DNA from: Lepidodermella squamata
Lineage: Eukaryota > Gastrotricha
Direction of reading: 5' to 3'
Length of the DNA: 64,000 bases
Assembly (NCBI GenBank): GCA_047495785.1
Contig: JBLDXI010000001.1
Coordinates: 4,340,001-4,404,000 of the forward strand
Notes under the pieces: model-generated
What the model was told of the DNA's origin: nothing
What the model saw: the letters and a program-made list of their open reading frames with translations, nothing else
The model's database searches: none
Program-made: the position numbers and the translations under genes
In this document: positions 34,025 to 44,501 of the stretch, one piece after another
Layout of the letters: every line of letters starts with the position of its first letter
Position numbering within the stretch: the first letter of the stretch is position 1

Positions 34025-35581
34025 ATTTGTGAACCAGGCTTTACGGTTACGGAGAAAGTCAGTGTCAAGTTGGTCACGTGACCTTACCTAAGCTGGTGTC
34101 ACACCTGAGGGGATATCTCATTACATAGCGTGAAGCGTGATGATACCTATCTACCTAGAAATGCATCAATTGGGTCATAGGAATGATACTTCATCCAAAA
34201 TCGATTTTAATGACACTTCAGTGCAGTTTGGTGACAGTCCCAGTCCCAAAAACCGGGTCCTTGCTCATCGCCAAGCCGACGAGGCACTGGTCATTTATCT
34301 GTTTTCACCGAATTCGTACGATTTCCCAGCGCAGTGATATACCTTTTAGACACATTGGGTTGTAATCACCCTATACAGGATTATTTTGAATATAAGGTGG
34401 TCGAAAAGCTACCATTGGCCTTTAATGGGTTTGTAGAGATAAATCGAAAAAAACAGCTTTGTTTTAAAAGTTTAGTAAAATACAACGCCGACGTAGCTCC
34501 TTTGCGGAAAGAACTTGGCTGGCTGGACTTGTCTGGCATGCGCAATGTCCATTGGCAGTTTTTCAGATTTATTGTTTCAAGTCCATCCAACATTAAATAT
34601 TAAGTTGCGCTCGGACCAGGGGCAGAGTCAGGTATTTCATCATATCATTATATCATCAAATTATCATACGTCATTATGATTAATTTGTTTATCATTATAT
34701 ATTTTATTATTATTATTATTTTTCGTTATATTGACTCGTTTTGATTCTGGGTGACTGGTTTGCAGCTGGTTTGTTTGGGTGGTTCGCTTGGCTTGACGCT
34801 TTGTTCTGTTCGTAGGATTGCTGCGTTGTTCCGAGTCGAGTTCGGGTTTCGGGATTGGTCCTCAACACAAAATAAATTAAGCACGAGGGGAGGCTCAAGT
34901 TTACTCAATAAGATTTTTCCGAGACTGCAGGTGATGGGTGAGTTTCTCAGATGAAGGGCTCAGATGAAGGCTCAAGGCACGTAGGCACGTATGACGTAGG
35001 CTCAGGGCGAAGGCTCAGTCAAGGCTCTGTAAAAGGCAAAGCACAATTGTTTACTATTTCCAGGGCTCACCAGTTGGCTCGGTCAGGGCTCCAACCAGGC
35101 TCAGGCTCGCGGGCTCAGGGTGGAGGCTCAGTCAAGGCTCTGGGCTCAAAGGCTTAAAGGCTCAAAGGTTCAAGGCTCGCCAAAATGTCTGTCGTGTATA
35201 AAGCACAATAATTAGCCATAATAAGCAAACGTTACTTCAAGCAAACGTCCATTCATCTACGCTGATGTTTCGATGCGTCATAGTCTGCTATTGACTTGTT
35301 CACCCGATGGGATCATTGACTTGTTCACAATCAGTAAGCCAAGTTGCTTTCGCAGCTTCCAAGTTGAGCGATATTCAACACTCAACGCTCGATTTCCATT
35401 GTTCAAAAAATCAAGCAACCGACGCATTTGTTGTAGATATTACGCGGATTTATTTATTCCGGGTATATACAGTATACAGTAGTAGTTTTGCGTGTAGTAG
35501 TACACTTTAATTTTAATATTTGTAATTTTTAATATAGGTATTTTCTTTACAGTAGTGAAGAATTCGAGTACGTCCTTCACT
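34025..35581. other. Intergenic between duplication copy 1 and receptor B
   Basis: It contains the GGCTCA array (listed separately) and an ATT/TATCAT-rich tract at about 34630-34735. Short frames such as 34137-34337 and 34334-34603 have no recognisable motif. Confidence 0.4.
34945..35185. repeat. Degenerate GGCTCA(AG) array
   Basis: About fifteen copies of GGCTCA with short variable spacers (GGCTCAGG, GGCTCAAAGG and similar) occur over about 240 bp. Confidence 0.75.
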
Positions 35582-38500
35582 TCACCCACAGCAAGTCTGG
35601 AGTTGAATTTGGATTTCAGTCACTCCCCGTTCCCCGTTTGTTGATGTGTTTTGGGCTGTTACAAAACCATTTCCCAGCGTCGTTTGACTCGACAACAAGC
35701 GCCGTTCTTTATTCAGTTTCGTCATGGGGCCAGGTGCAAATCGCGAGCACCGACCTCGCAACTCCATCACAGTGAGGCCAATCACGATGTAAGCGAACGC
35801 TAGACTGACCCCAGAGACCACAACCATCAAGTGATGCTCATTGGTCACATAGATGACTGTCAGGGGCAGAAACGCAGCCAAGAGCGTGGTCATTTCACAG
35901 AATATTACTATGCCCGTAACGGAGAAACTGTGCGATCGCTCCATCTTTTTGGCAACCTATAAATGGGGTCCATTCGAAAATAGCTAATTAAATTGAGTGA
36001 ATTCTTACTCTAATAACACTTTGTTGTGATGCAATAGAGCCGGCGATCATCACGCATTGCAGGAGGCAAAGTTCAATGAAGGACAGTAGAGCCGAGCTAT
36101 CTGATAGATCGATTTTACAAAAGAATTTGATTTCAACGTTCATGACATCAGGGTCCTTTTCTGATGGGCGCTGTCCAGTTTGAAATTCCGAGTACTCAAT
36201 AAGAGGCAAAATACCACCTAGTAGAGGAAGGTTGATAAACAGCCAGAAACAGCTCTTTCCGAGCTGTTTCAAGGAATGCGTCTCCTTCAGCCGATGCTTC
36301 TTCTCAAGCCTGAAAGCCGTAAGAATCGCCTCCATCTTTGAATAATTTCCGGCGAATATTGCGCATAATCCCGCGAAAATAAGAACACCGTAAGCTTGGC
36401 ATGTGGATATTGTTTCAGAATCGATCGAGAAGGGTAGCACGAAGACCTGAAGGAGTAACAAAGAAGCTCCTATTAAGGTGGATCGACTTTGCTTGACGAT
36501 GGAACGCGGCATTATTGCCGAATCGCATTCTTTTGGGAGAATCAATCGAAGAGTGATGCTTGATGGGAAAACCAGAATCAATGATAGAACGAGTCCAATC
36601 GCTCCGATTCCTTTGAGATTTAGTAAAGATTTAGTAAGAAAGTAAATTAAGCAATTGGTACATTAAATTGAAAATTACAGCAAATATCTTTGACTAAAAT
36701 AAAAATATGAGAGGTTTCACCGAAATTTCCACGATTATTAACGAAGTCAACCCTCAATTCCCACTCCAGGAAAAGCCTCAATCTCTCACCTGCTAGGGCT
36801 CCGTAGGTTTCGGTCGATACTAGAGCGGTGACCATGCGGACATGAGAGAATGAATCGGCGAATTTTCTACCCGTCGGAGTTCGCCACTTGATGGCACCTG
36901 GTATAGCAAACAACGGCCCTTCCTTTGCAGATTTGTTCCGCAATAGATCATAAACAGCGATATCCCTCAAAATCAAGGTATCTCGAGAAAAATCATCAAA
37001 CTGATATTGAGCGATGGTTGCAGGGTTAAAGCCAAGTGTGTTGCGACCAGTGTCACGGCTGAATCGATAAATGCCTCTTTGTCCTGTTATCGTAGGCAGT
37101 GAATACAAAGCATCTCGCATTAATTCAGCGTAAGCTTGTGAATGGGTAAGAAATCGATCAGAAGACACCGTCCAGTCAGAGATTGTTTCATTTCTAGTTT
37201 CGCTGAGGATTCTTTCGAACGCATCAAGCCAATAACCGAGAAAAAGCGTTTGGTCGTAGACGTTGGTGGCCCAGATTTGCAGGTATTCAAAATCATCGAT
37301 TTTTTCCCTCAGAGCTGCCTCGTATGCTGTGTAATCTAAGCCCGTAGAATCAGCCGAGTTCTCATCCAAATCTGACAAAGACACGTCTCCATAGAAAAAC
37401 ACGTTTGGAACGATTTCTTGTAGCATTTCGCACGTGCACCACGAACGCATCTGTTCTGATAGGTAACAACTTTGCGGAGGCAACTCGCTTGCAGCAATAC
37501 GGCTAATGAGAAATGCGTAATTAGGCACATAAGCGCCGAATTTGTGCAAGAAGCACAGTGGAACTTCTGGAGTATCGGTATGCAGGAATATGATCCGAAC
37601 GCCTCGGTTGAGAATTTCCTCGACAGCGCTTGAAATCTCATCCGGCTCGACTACTCTAATTTTAATTAGCGACACCAAGCTGATCTGTCGCCTTTCTAAC
37701 AAATCGACAACGATATCATCCATGCCATTGTAGTAACTGTTCCAGTCGGATATTATTGCCACTTTATGCCAGCCATTCATCCACATAAAGTCGACAGCAG
37801 CAGCTGGAGCCATTGCTGGAGACGCACCCATCGGGAAAAAAGCTGAGTGAACTTTCTGGTTTTCAACCACCAATTTGTGGACGGCGAACGAATCGAGCTA
37901 GTTAATAGTAAAGAAAAGTCAACATTATACATCATCAAATGCGTTATATACCGCGACCATGTTGAGCGATTTCGCTGTTAGAGAAAATAGATATTGACTG
38001 AAATCAGGACAGACTGGTGCCAGAATGAAAGGAAGTCGATACATGTTGCCTTCATCGTCATGCGTGAAATTTCCGATGACTTGAGGAATGGCATGGTAAT
38101 CATCGCACTGCATAAGGAAACCCAGATTGAAAATTTAAATGAATGAATTAAGATATCATTATTTGGGCAATCGATATGTTATCAATAAGTTATCGATATT
38201 TGTGCTCTCTAATGGGTTCAGCCAAGAAAATATGTAAAATGAATGATTTTTCATGAAAAAAACAAAGAATAAATATTTGTTTTATTATGTACTTCGAAAT
38301 TTTTGTTTAATGTTTGACATCGTGAAATAATTTGGCATTCTTACGTTGTCGTCGACCATTTCAAAAACGAGTTCGTACTTCTGCATCAATTTCAAGCCGG
38401 ACAGGCTCAAACGATCGAGGGCCAATTGGATCGAGCGAGTCGATGAAATGCCCATAGGAAGCGTATTTCCGTAACTGACAGGCGTCAGAATTGTAACTAC

Positions 38501-38698
38501 TGGTAAATCACTGGTGTTGTTATCGAAAAAGGATGAAGAAGCAACATAACGTGTCATATTATCAGCGAATGTAGATCGGTCTTTGATGAAGGACTCATCA
38601 ACAAACTGGCGGAATTCCTTCACTGTCATGCCCGCAACAGTTTGTCGCAGCATAAAAATGTAGGAGACAAGAAGAAAAACAGCAGTCATGTTCACCAA
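35582..38698 (-). CDS. GABA-B-like class C GPCR (receptor B), five exons, intact
   Basis: Exons at 38698-38345, 38107-37952, 37897-36790, 36610-36009 and 35956-35582 (introns 237, 54, 179 and 52 bp) give 864 aa. All four introns are at the same positions and phases as in receptor A. The N-terminus is a signal peptide (MVNMTAVFLLVSYIFML). The ectodomain shares MTVKEFR, YVASSSFFDN and VYDQTLFLGYWLDAF with A but is strongly diverged elsewhere. Seven helices follow, including YGVLIFAGLCAIFAGNYSKM and HHLMVVVSGVSLAFAYIVI. The Cys-rich linker of mGluRs is absent. B lies between A and A', outside the duplicated block, so it reflects an older duplication. The ligand is unknown. Confidence 0.85.
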
Positions 38699-40640
38699 AT
38701 GAAAAATATATCAACCTACTAAGCGCAAAACTGTGTGCCGTCTGCGGGCGGTGGAATCATCTGACTAATTATAATAATCCTCTTGCCGGACAGGTATACG
38801 CCTAATAAATCGGACGGTTGTTCACTCTCGGTTTCACCTGTCCGGTCTGTCACCTGTTTCACCGCCTGGCTTCCTAACCTGATCAAAGTGTGAAATGTTC
38901 AGAACCTGTTCAGTAAACTTAATCATACCTAATTTGGGAATCTCGCGAATAGATGGATCGTAACACTCTCGCCCACTCGGAGGGCTTATTCGTATATCAA
39001 GAGTCAGACCCCGAGAGAGAATGTGCGAAGAGCGGCGTACCCGTGTTTTTCTTCGCAATACATTAAAGCTCTAATAGTAACGACAGTTTGGCGAAAAGTG
39101 CTTAACGAAAGTAGCGGCTCTCTTAATGGCTGCATATTATTTCTTACTTAGTATTCGGTGATCAGCTGTTGCTGGCATAACAGCCAAATCTTCGATTGTT
39201 TGAGCTCATCTATATTGGAACAGAATATGATGAATCGAAAAAGATGAACGTTCATTATTGGGCGACTTTGCAGTCATGTGATTAAGGGCAAAGTCTGCCT
39301 ACTTTTTGTCTTGGTCGCGCGGTCGCGCGGTCGTTGTGGTGGGGCCAGTGCGCGAAGTAGGATGCTCGAGTTGGGGGTACTTTCAGGCATTTTCTGGCCC
39401 GAAATTTCCGTCCAAAGGGTCCCCCCTGTGGTTTTTTTCGGGTTTTCCTGCCGAGACCTTTCGAACTGGGAGTACCGTACTCCCAGTCTTCCCGCTACTT
39501 CGCGCACTGGGTGGGGCGGTCGTGTAAAAATTTCTCGCTAAAAAAGCGAGTGAAAAAATGAACCACCAGGAGCATAGATAAATAAAAAAGATAGATCTGA
39601 CACGGCAGTACATTTATGTGTGCCGAAATGATTCATCACGATTTTTTGCTTCCTTGGTCGCGTGACCAGTTTTTCACTTGTCAAGAACTCTATAAGAAGT
39701 ACGGTCAAATCAACGCAACTGACAAGTGATTCCGGGTGCCTACTTCACCTCAATTTATCTCCCCTATCTTCGATTTTCTCCAAAAAAAATAGGACATGTA
39801 GATCTCACCTTCAACTCAACGCTTGTCAACCCGGAATTTCCGGCCAGGGAACGGTTGTTGGTAGAAAAATTCTGAAGGATGCACGTTTCCACGCAGCGAT
39901 TATTATTGCTTTTTCGAGTATTTTGCAAAAAAATTGCCTGATGAATTACGACGTCATCTGCAATAATATGATTCATACTACGAAAAAAACTAGCAAGCAG
40001 CCCCGCGCCATTAAATTGATCGCTAAAATTCGGAAGATTTGGAAAATTCCACAAAATCAACGCGAAGCCGGCCGGAAATTCGGATTGGGTTATCACAAAT
40101 TTTACATCCATACCCCTTTCGCGATTTTATGCATTTTTCAAAATAAATCGAGTAGGAGTAGTGAATGATGAATTATATTGATAGCTGATTTTATATCGAG
40201 CGAAGCGAGCAAATTTGTAGTAAAATCAATAAAAAATATGCTTATCCGAATGATTGGGAAGGCTCCTAACTGCAAAACTTAGCGACCAATAAGATGCCAA
40301 TAAATATTCCCAAAATTGTTAGGAAACCCGACATTTTCACCATTTACTGGCGGCCCCTGGGCACGTGCCCTCAGTGCATATGCATTGATTCGGCCCTGTA
40401 CGTAGTAGAAAGAAGCAGAGAGGAACGAGGAACGAATGAAGAGCAGAGAGGAGAAATCAATTTTTGCCCAAACGTCTAGATTTTCAGTTTTTAACCAATT
40501 ATTGCCTATAAGTCATATTGACATACTTTTACAGGCTTTCTACCTAACTCTGTGAACCGAACAGAGTGTCTAGGTGTCTCTGGGGGATACCTGGGTGTGA
40601 TAGGTAGGATCAGCAGAGCCGTAGAGTGAATACCAGGTAT
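38699..40640. other. Intergenic between receptor B 5' end and duplication copy 2
   Basis: It holds the TIR element at 39345-39510. A plus-strand frame of 168 codons at 39662-40168 has no recognisable motif, unusual composition (many Ile/Lys/Asn) and no splice context, so I do not call it a gene. Confidence 0.4.
39345..39510. mobile_element. 166 bp MITE with CCAGTGCGCGAAGTAG inverted ends
   Basis: The ends are perfect 16 bp inverted repeats (39345-39360 and 39495-39510), with a partly paired extension that includes the inner palindrome GGGAGTACGGTACTCCC on the right. The flanks GTGGGG | element | GTGGGG suggest a 6 bp target duplication (39339-39344 and 39511-39516). A diverged relative is at 15750-15917. 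The superfamily is not assigned. Confidence 0.7.
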
Positions 40641-40659
40641 ACAGTAATTTAATTAGTTA

Positions 40660-40800
40660 AGTCGTATTGCGTGTACATGCATGTACATGCGAGTACTTGC
40701 ATGAACTTGCACGGACGATGCATGCCATTGAATGTGCTCGCATGTACACGCAAGTACACGCATGTACATCCAAGGGCCTACATCCATCTCCATGCATTGA
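40660..40800. repeat. Degenerate minisatellite (GTACATGCA-like units) at duplication border
   Basis: About ten imperfect units (GTACATGCAT, GTACTTGCAT, GTACACGCAA and similar) end about 30 bp before the left breakpoint of duplication copy 2 at 40830. The unit is partly self-complementary. Confidence 0.75.
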
Positions 40801-42106
40801 CTTGCAACCACTATAGATCCACCAAACATAGCGAATGTAAATGAATCAGCAAAAGGTTTGTGTACCACATCACGTTTTCACTACGAATTATGGGCGGTTG
40901 GTTTCGAAAGGTATCAAATATCGCCACTGTTTTAGACTCATAATCATCGCTACCGTCGACTTTGTGCAGCTGTTTAAAAACGACAGGGGCATAGCTCAAA
41001 GTTGCACGCCGAGTTTCCGGGCTGAATCGATACCAACCGAGCAGCCCTTTTATCACCGGCATCGAATACAGCGCTTTGTCCATTATCGTTTTGAAGGTAT
41101 TAGGTTGGGCGCTATAGAGTTCAGATCCGATCGTCCAGTCTTGCAAGCTCTCATTTCTCATGTCTCGCATAATGCTCACAGCGTAATCAAGCCAGAAGCC
41201 GAGGAAAATTGTTTGGTCATAAACGTTTTCGGCTAAAACCTGTGGCTCTGATAGATTGGAGATTCGCCGTTCAAGGTTCTCCGCGAACTCTCCGTGAGTC
41301 AAACCTGTGGAGTCTGCTACAGTTTCGTTCACATCAGCCATAAATCCATCACCAAAGAAGATAACTTTACGGACCATTACAGCCAAATCTTCGCAACTGC
41401 ACGTCAAATCGTAAGGTATTGCGTTGCAGTTATCGGGTCGCATCTCCGTTTCGTAGTAAGAGAATAAGAAAAACAGGTAATTTGGCGAGGAGAATCCGTT
41501 CTGATGGAAACTGCATAGAATCTGACCGACTTTGTCTGACAAAATGACTATCACCCTAGCACCACTTGATTCAATAACTTCAACAGCTTGCTCGATTTCG
41601 CCCAAGTCGCCTAACACCATTATCTCTCTCAAGGTTAGCAATTCCACGCCTTTAGCTTCCAATTCGGCGTGAAGCTGTTTTAAAGCGTAGAAATAAATGA
41701 TATTGCTGATCACAGCAACTTTCCGCCACTTGAAGTGAGTAACAAAATCGGCGAATCCTGAATAGACACCGCCTGTGTTTCCCGAGAGAGGATATGTTGA
41801 AGAATAGACGTCAGCATCCATGGCAACTTCGTAACTGATTGTACAAGAATCCATCTAAATATCATGCATTAGTCAAATAAGTTGCCTTCAAACCCGCGTC
41901 AAATATTACCGCGAGTAAGTCAATGGCTTTAGCAGCCAGGGATATGATTTTTTGGGCAACATCCAAACAAGGTGATAGCATTAAGATTGGAAGCCTTTCC
42001 GTTATTCCGTCTTCATTATTGAGCTGTTGAAAAACCGCTGGTATTCCGAACATTTCATCACCCTAAAATTGAAATTACTTGGCATCATTGAAATTTCGAT
42101 GGTAAA

Positions 42107-42217
42107 CTTAGTGGAACCAGTGAATCCGCAATTATCTGATTGGTCGGGTGGTTTCAAGTCTGTGATTGGTTGGTTCAAAGAGCACGCGACACGCACCATT
42201 TAATTTTTTTCTGCGAT
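42107..42217. repeat. Left terminal inverted repeat of tRNA element
   Basis: Pairs with 43390-43499 over about 110 bp. The inner limit is the shared TTTTTCTGCGAT-type block. Confidence 0.85.
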
Positions 42218-42264
42218 TTTGAAATATGAAATGTAGCGGAAAGTGAATACCCTTCTGCCATCTA

Positions 42265-42337
42265 GCCGAGATAGCTCAGTTGGGAGAGCGTTAGACTGAA
42301 GATCTAAAGGTCCCTGGTTCGATCCCGGGTCTCGGCG
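42265..42337 (+). tRNA. tRNA-Phe (GAA)
   Basis: The acceptor stem GCCGAGA/TCTCGGC is perfect (7 bp), the D arm is canonical, the anticodon stem TTAGA/TCTAA surrounds the loop CTGAAGA with anticodon GAA at 42298-42300, and the T arm is GGTTCGATCCC-type. Discriminator base G is unusual for Phe (normally A). The sequence is otherwise of ordinary animal type. Confidence 0.93.
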
Positions 42338-42406
42338 TACCTTTTTGCGATGTCTTTGGCGTATCCCAATTGCCATGTTAGAAGCACACGGGGGTTTTCT
42401 ATCGCA

Positions 42407-42478
42407 GGCCCGTTGGTCTAGGGGTATAATTCTCGCTTCGGGTGCGAGAGGTCTCGGGTTCAATTCACGAACGGGCCC
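42407..42478 (+). tRNA. tRNA-Pro (CGG)
   Basis: Perfect 7 bp acceptor stem GGCCCGT/ACGGGCC; anticodon stem CTCGC/GCGAG with loop TTCGGGT (anticodon CGG at 42439-42441). The T stem has one mismatch (G57/A67 in the local count at 42457 and 42467). It is probably functional or only slightly decayed. Confidence 0.88.
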
Positions 42479-42554
42479 ACTCGTTTTTTCTTCATTTGAA
42501 TTTCAACAAGCTATTGAAAATTGATCACATAATCCAAGCATTTAATTTCACATC

Positions 42555-42626
42555 TCCCTGATGGTCTAGTGGTTAGGATTCCGCGCTTTCACCGCGGCGG
42601 CCCGGGTTCGATTCCCGGTCAGGGAA
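42555..42626 (+). tRNA. tRNA-Glu (TTC)
   Basis: Acceptor TCCCTGA/TCAGGGA is perfect, the D arm is GGTCTAGTGGTTAGGAT, the anticodon stem CCGCG/CGCGG has loop CTTTCAC (anticodon TTC at 42588-42590), and the T arm is CCGGGTTCGATTCCCGG. Confidence 0.93.
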
Positions 42627-42684
42627 AGTTTTGCTTTGAAATGAGGTTTTTTGCAAAAATCACTGCTCATCGCAAAAAATCGAG

Positions 42685-42757
42685 CAAGGCTTAGAGGGAT
42701 CGAACCTTCAATATTCTGCTAACTGGGCAGACACGCTATCACTAAGCTACTTTCCCT
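42685..42757 (-). pseudogene. Decayed tRNA-like sequence
   Basis: It has a recognisable D arm (AGCTTAGTGATAGCG), a perfect 5 bp anticodon stem TCTGC/GCAGA with loop CCAGTTA (formal anticodon AGT, but C33 replaces the invariant U), and a GGTTCGATCC T loop. The acceptor ends do not pair. The isotype is uncertain. Confidence 0.6.
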
Positions 42758-42819
42758 TTTGGCTTAAATGGCCATTCAGTCCCAAATTTAAGCTACCGAA
42801 GCATTCATGGCAAAAAAAT

Positions 42820-42896
42820 CGTTTGTACGATACGGGTGCAGATCCCGTTGCCTTTCGTATGTTTAGCGACCGCTCTACCATTTCAGCTAATCCCCC
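42820..42896 (-). pseudogene. Decayed tRNA-Ala-like sequence
   Basis: The 5' half (GGGGGATTAGCTGAAATGGT) is that of animal tRNA-Ala(AGC). The anticodon position now reads AAC, the anticodon stem has two mismatches, the T loop is altered and the 3' acceptor strand no longer pairs. Confidence 0.7.
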
Positions 42897-42968
42897 ATGT
42901 ATTTTAGTCAATATTTAATAAAGGCATTCTCAACAATAACGTAAAACTGACAGTAAGTTTTTGAAAAG

Positions 42969-43001
42969 CTGGCGCCCATCGGGAGACTCGAACCCCAGAA
43001 A
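42969..43001 (-). pseudogene. tRNA 3'-half-like remnant
   Basis: On the minus strand, TGGGGTTCGAGTCTCCC resembles a T arm, followed by an acceptor-like GATGGGCGCC. No matching 5' half is clear. Confidence 0.4.
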
Positions 43002-43009
43002 CTGCTCAC

Positions 43010-43052
43010 GGGAGACTAGTAGCCAGGGTTCAACTCCCTGCCTAGGAGCTCG
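43010..43052 (+). pseudogene. tRNA T-arm-like remnant
   Basis: CAGGGTTCAACTCCCTG forms a perfect T stem-loop, followed by an acceptor-like CCTAGGA. The rest of the tRNA is not recognisable. Confidence 0.4.
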
Positions 43053-43131
43053 CTTTTTCCTCAATTTTAAAGCTGAACTAAAAAACTAACTTTCAAAGGG
43101 CATACATGCGTATTGGCCAAAAACGTACAAC

Positions 43132-43204
43132 CGCCCGATGTGGGGCTCGAACCCACGACCCTGGGATTAAGAGTCCCATGCTCTACCGACTGAGCTAACC
43201 GGGC
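43132..43204 (-). tRNA. tRNA-Lys (CTT)
   Basis: The minus strand begins GCCCGGTTAGCTCAGTCGGT. The acceptor is GCCCGGT against ATCGGGC (six pairs counting G-C and A-T plus one G/A or G-T type mismatch region), the anticodon stem GGGA region has loop with CTT at 43171-43169, and the T arm is GTGGGTTCGAGCCCCAC. It is of ordinary animal tRNA-Lys(CTT) type. Confidence 0.92.
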
Positions 43205-43278
43205 TGAGACTGAGAAGTGTACTGCTACATTTTATATTTCCTTACTGGTATTGCTTCTGGATTAAAAATATTTCAAAG

Positions 43279-43343
43279 CTGCTAAGAGTCGAACCTGCCA
43301 TCTTTCGACACTTAATCAGACGCTTCGTCCACTGTGCCACAAC
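43279..43343 (-). pseudogene. Decayed tRNA-like sequence (Arg-like)
   Basis: The 5' part GTTGTGGCACAGTGGACGAAGCG and the GCAGGTTCGACTC T-loop region resemble animal tRNA-Arg. The anticodon region (GATTAAGTG) and acceptor pairing have decayed. Confidence 0.5.
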
Positions 43344-43389
43344 CCTACCTTCTAAGTGGAATCCACTCTACTAGATCATAGAAAAAGCA

Positions 43390-43499
43390 ATCGCAGAAAA
43401 ACATGGTACGTGTCGCGTGCTCTTCGAACCAACCAACCAATCACAGACTCGAAACCACCCGACCAATCAGATAATTGTGGATTCACTGGCTCCACTAAG
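43390..43499. repeat. Right terminal inverted repeat of tRNA element
   Basis: Reverse complement of 42107-42217 with a handful of substitutions and an extra GGTT unit. Confidence 0.85.
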
Positions 43500-44501
43500 A
43501 AAGTTACATTATTGTTACCTTGTCGTCAACCATTTGGAAAACTATTTCATACTCGTTCGTAAAATTAGCCACTGACTTCAGCTGATCCAGTGCCAGTTGA
43601 ATGGCTCGTGTAGCAGATGGGCCCACCGTGATGACGCCTTCCTCATAGTAAGAGTAGCAAATAGATGTCAAAAATGTCAGCACTATTTTATCATCGGACG
43701 CATTATCGAAAAATCTTGATGAAGCCACGTAGGTTGGCATCGGTTCATCCATCGCAGATTTTCCAACGTAGAATGACTCGCTGACTCGATCTCGAAATTC
43801 TTTCACGGTTAAAGTTCTTACTGAACTCATGGTCATCATCAGAAGCATTGGGGTTAGATTTGTCATTTTCTCTGATGATTCTAATGTCTGAAAGTTTCGA
43901 ATGAGCTCAAACTGTGCAAAGGAAAACTAGGAGATTTTCTTTTGCCGTAATATTTAATGGTCTCAACTTTTTATTGGCTGTGTCGTATTGCTCTACATGA
44001 TTTTGTATCAATCCCGCAATTTAACGATAAAGTCGAAGTCGTAAGTCCGTGAAGCTCATTAGGCGAATCGATGATTGCTGACTGATGCATTTTTGTGATT
44101 TTATTTGTGATTTTATAGTCCGAACGTGTAAAAGGCGGGCGAACTCGGGTGGCTCGTGATGAAATTGCGGTTGTGTATCCTGCGGTTTTGAAAAAAAGAT
44201 TTTCAACCAATAATCGCAGAAATTATTTTGTTCCTACTACCTTCTACCTAATACCTTCTACCTTCATGGGTGAAAATCAGTTGGAGGAAGTAGGCACCAC
44301 AATGCAATAGTATTCCTACGGGACCTTTCTTCCATCGGACAAGTCTGGTTTACTCATCGCGGCATTATTAAGGCATATTTCTGGGTCAGGCTCGTATTCC
44401 GATTCCGTCGCATGCATGACCATTGACCATAAGTTGGCGGCAATATCTTCGTGTTTTTATTTTATGTAAGTTTTCAATCCATTCACCAGCTCAATCTAAG
44501 T

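Larger units (their letters stand above)
42107..43499. mobile_element. 1,393 bp TIR element carrying a tRNA gene cluster
   Basis: The ends are CTTAGTGGA(A/G)CCAGTG and its complement, forming imperfect inverted repeats of about 110 bp (42107-42217 and 43390-43499; a few substitutions and one GGTT unit difference). The element is flanked by AAA (42104-42106 and 43500-43502). Intron 1 of receptor A, the empty site, is 60 bp; the same intron here is 1,456 bp, exactly 60+1393+3. Between the TIRs are four intact-looking tRNA genes (Phe, Pro, Glu on plus; Lys on minus) and about five decayed tRNA-like sequences. There is no transposase frame, so it is non-autonomous. The 3 bp TSD is compatible with PIF/Harbinger- or CACTA-like mechanisms, but neither TIR consensus nor TSD sequence fits clearly. 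Confidence 0.9.
40830..43866 (-). pseudogene. Truncated GABA-B-like receptor copy (A'), lacking the seven-helix domain
   Basis: This is the duplicate of receptor A exons 1-3: exon 1 43866-43519, exon 2 42062-41910, exon 3 from 41854. Exons 1 and 2 are open and closely similar to A. Exon 3 carries a 10 bp deletion relative to A near 40858 that shifts the frame, and it is cut by the duplication breakpoint at 40830, so all membrane helices are missing. The frame runs past the break to a stop at 40811. Intron 1 contains the tRNA-bearing TIR element. If still transcribed it could give only a soluble ectodomain, but I treat it as a pseudogene. Confidence 0.85.

Noticed and set aside
39662-40168. 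168-codon plus-strand ORF
   Set aside because: No motif, no signal or splice context, low-complexity Ile/Lys/Asn composition; length alone is not enough in this AT-rich DNA.
40841-41236. 131-codon plus-strand ORF (also 24155-24427)
   Set aside because: Antisense of receptor A'/A exon 3; conserved only because the receptor exon is duplicated.
42200-42463. 87-codon minus-strand ORF over the tRNA cluster
   Set aside because: It runs through the tRNA-Phe and tRNA-Pro genes antisense; the DNA is explained by the tRNAs.
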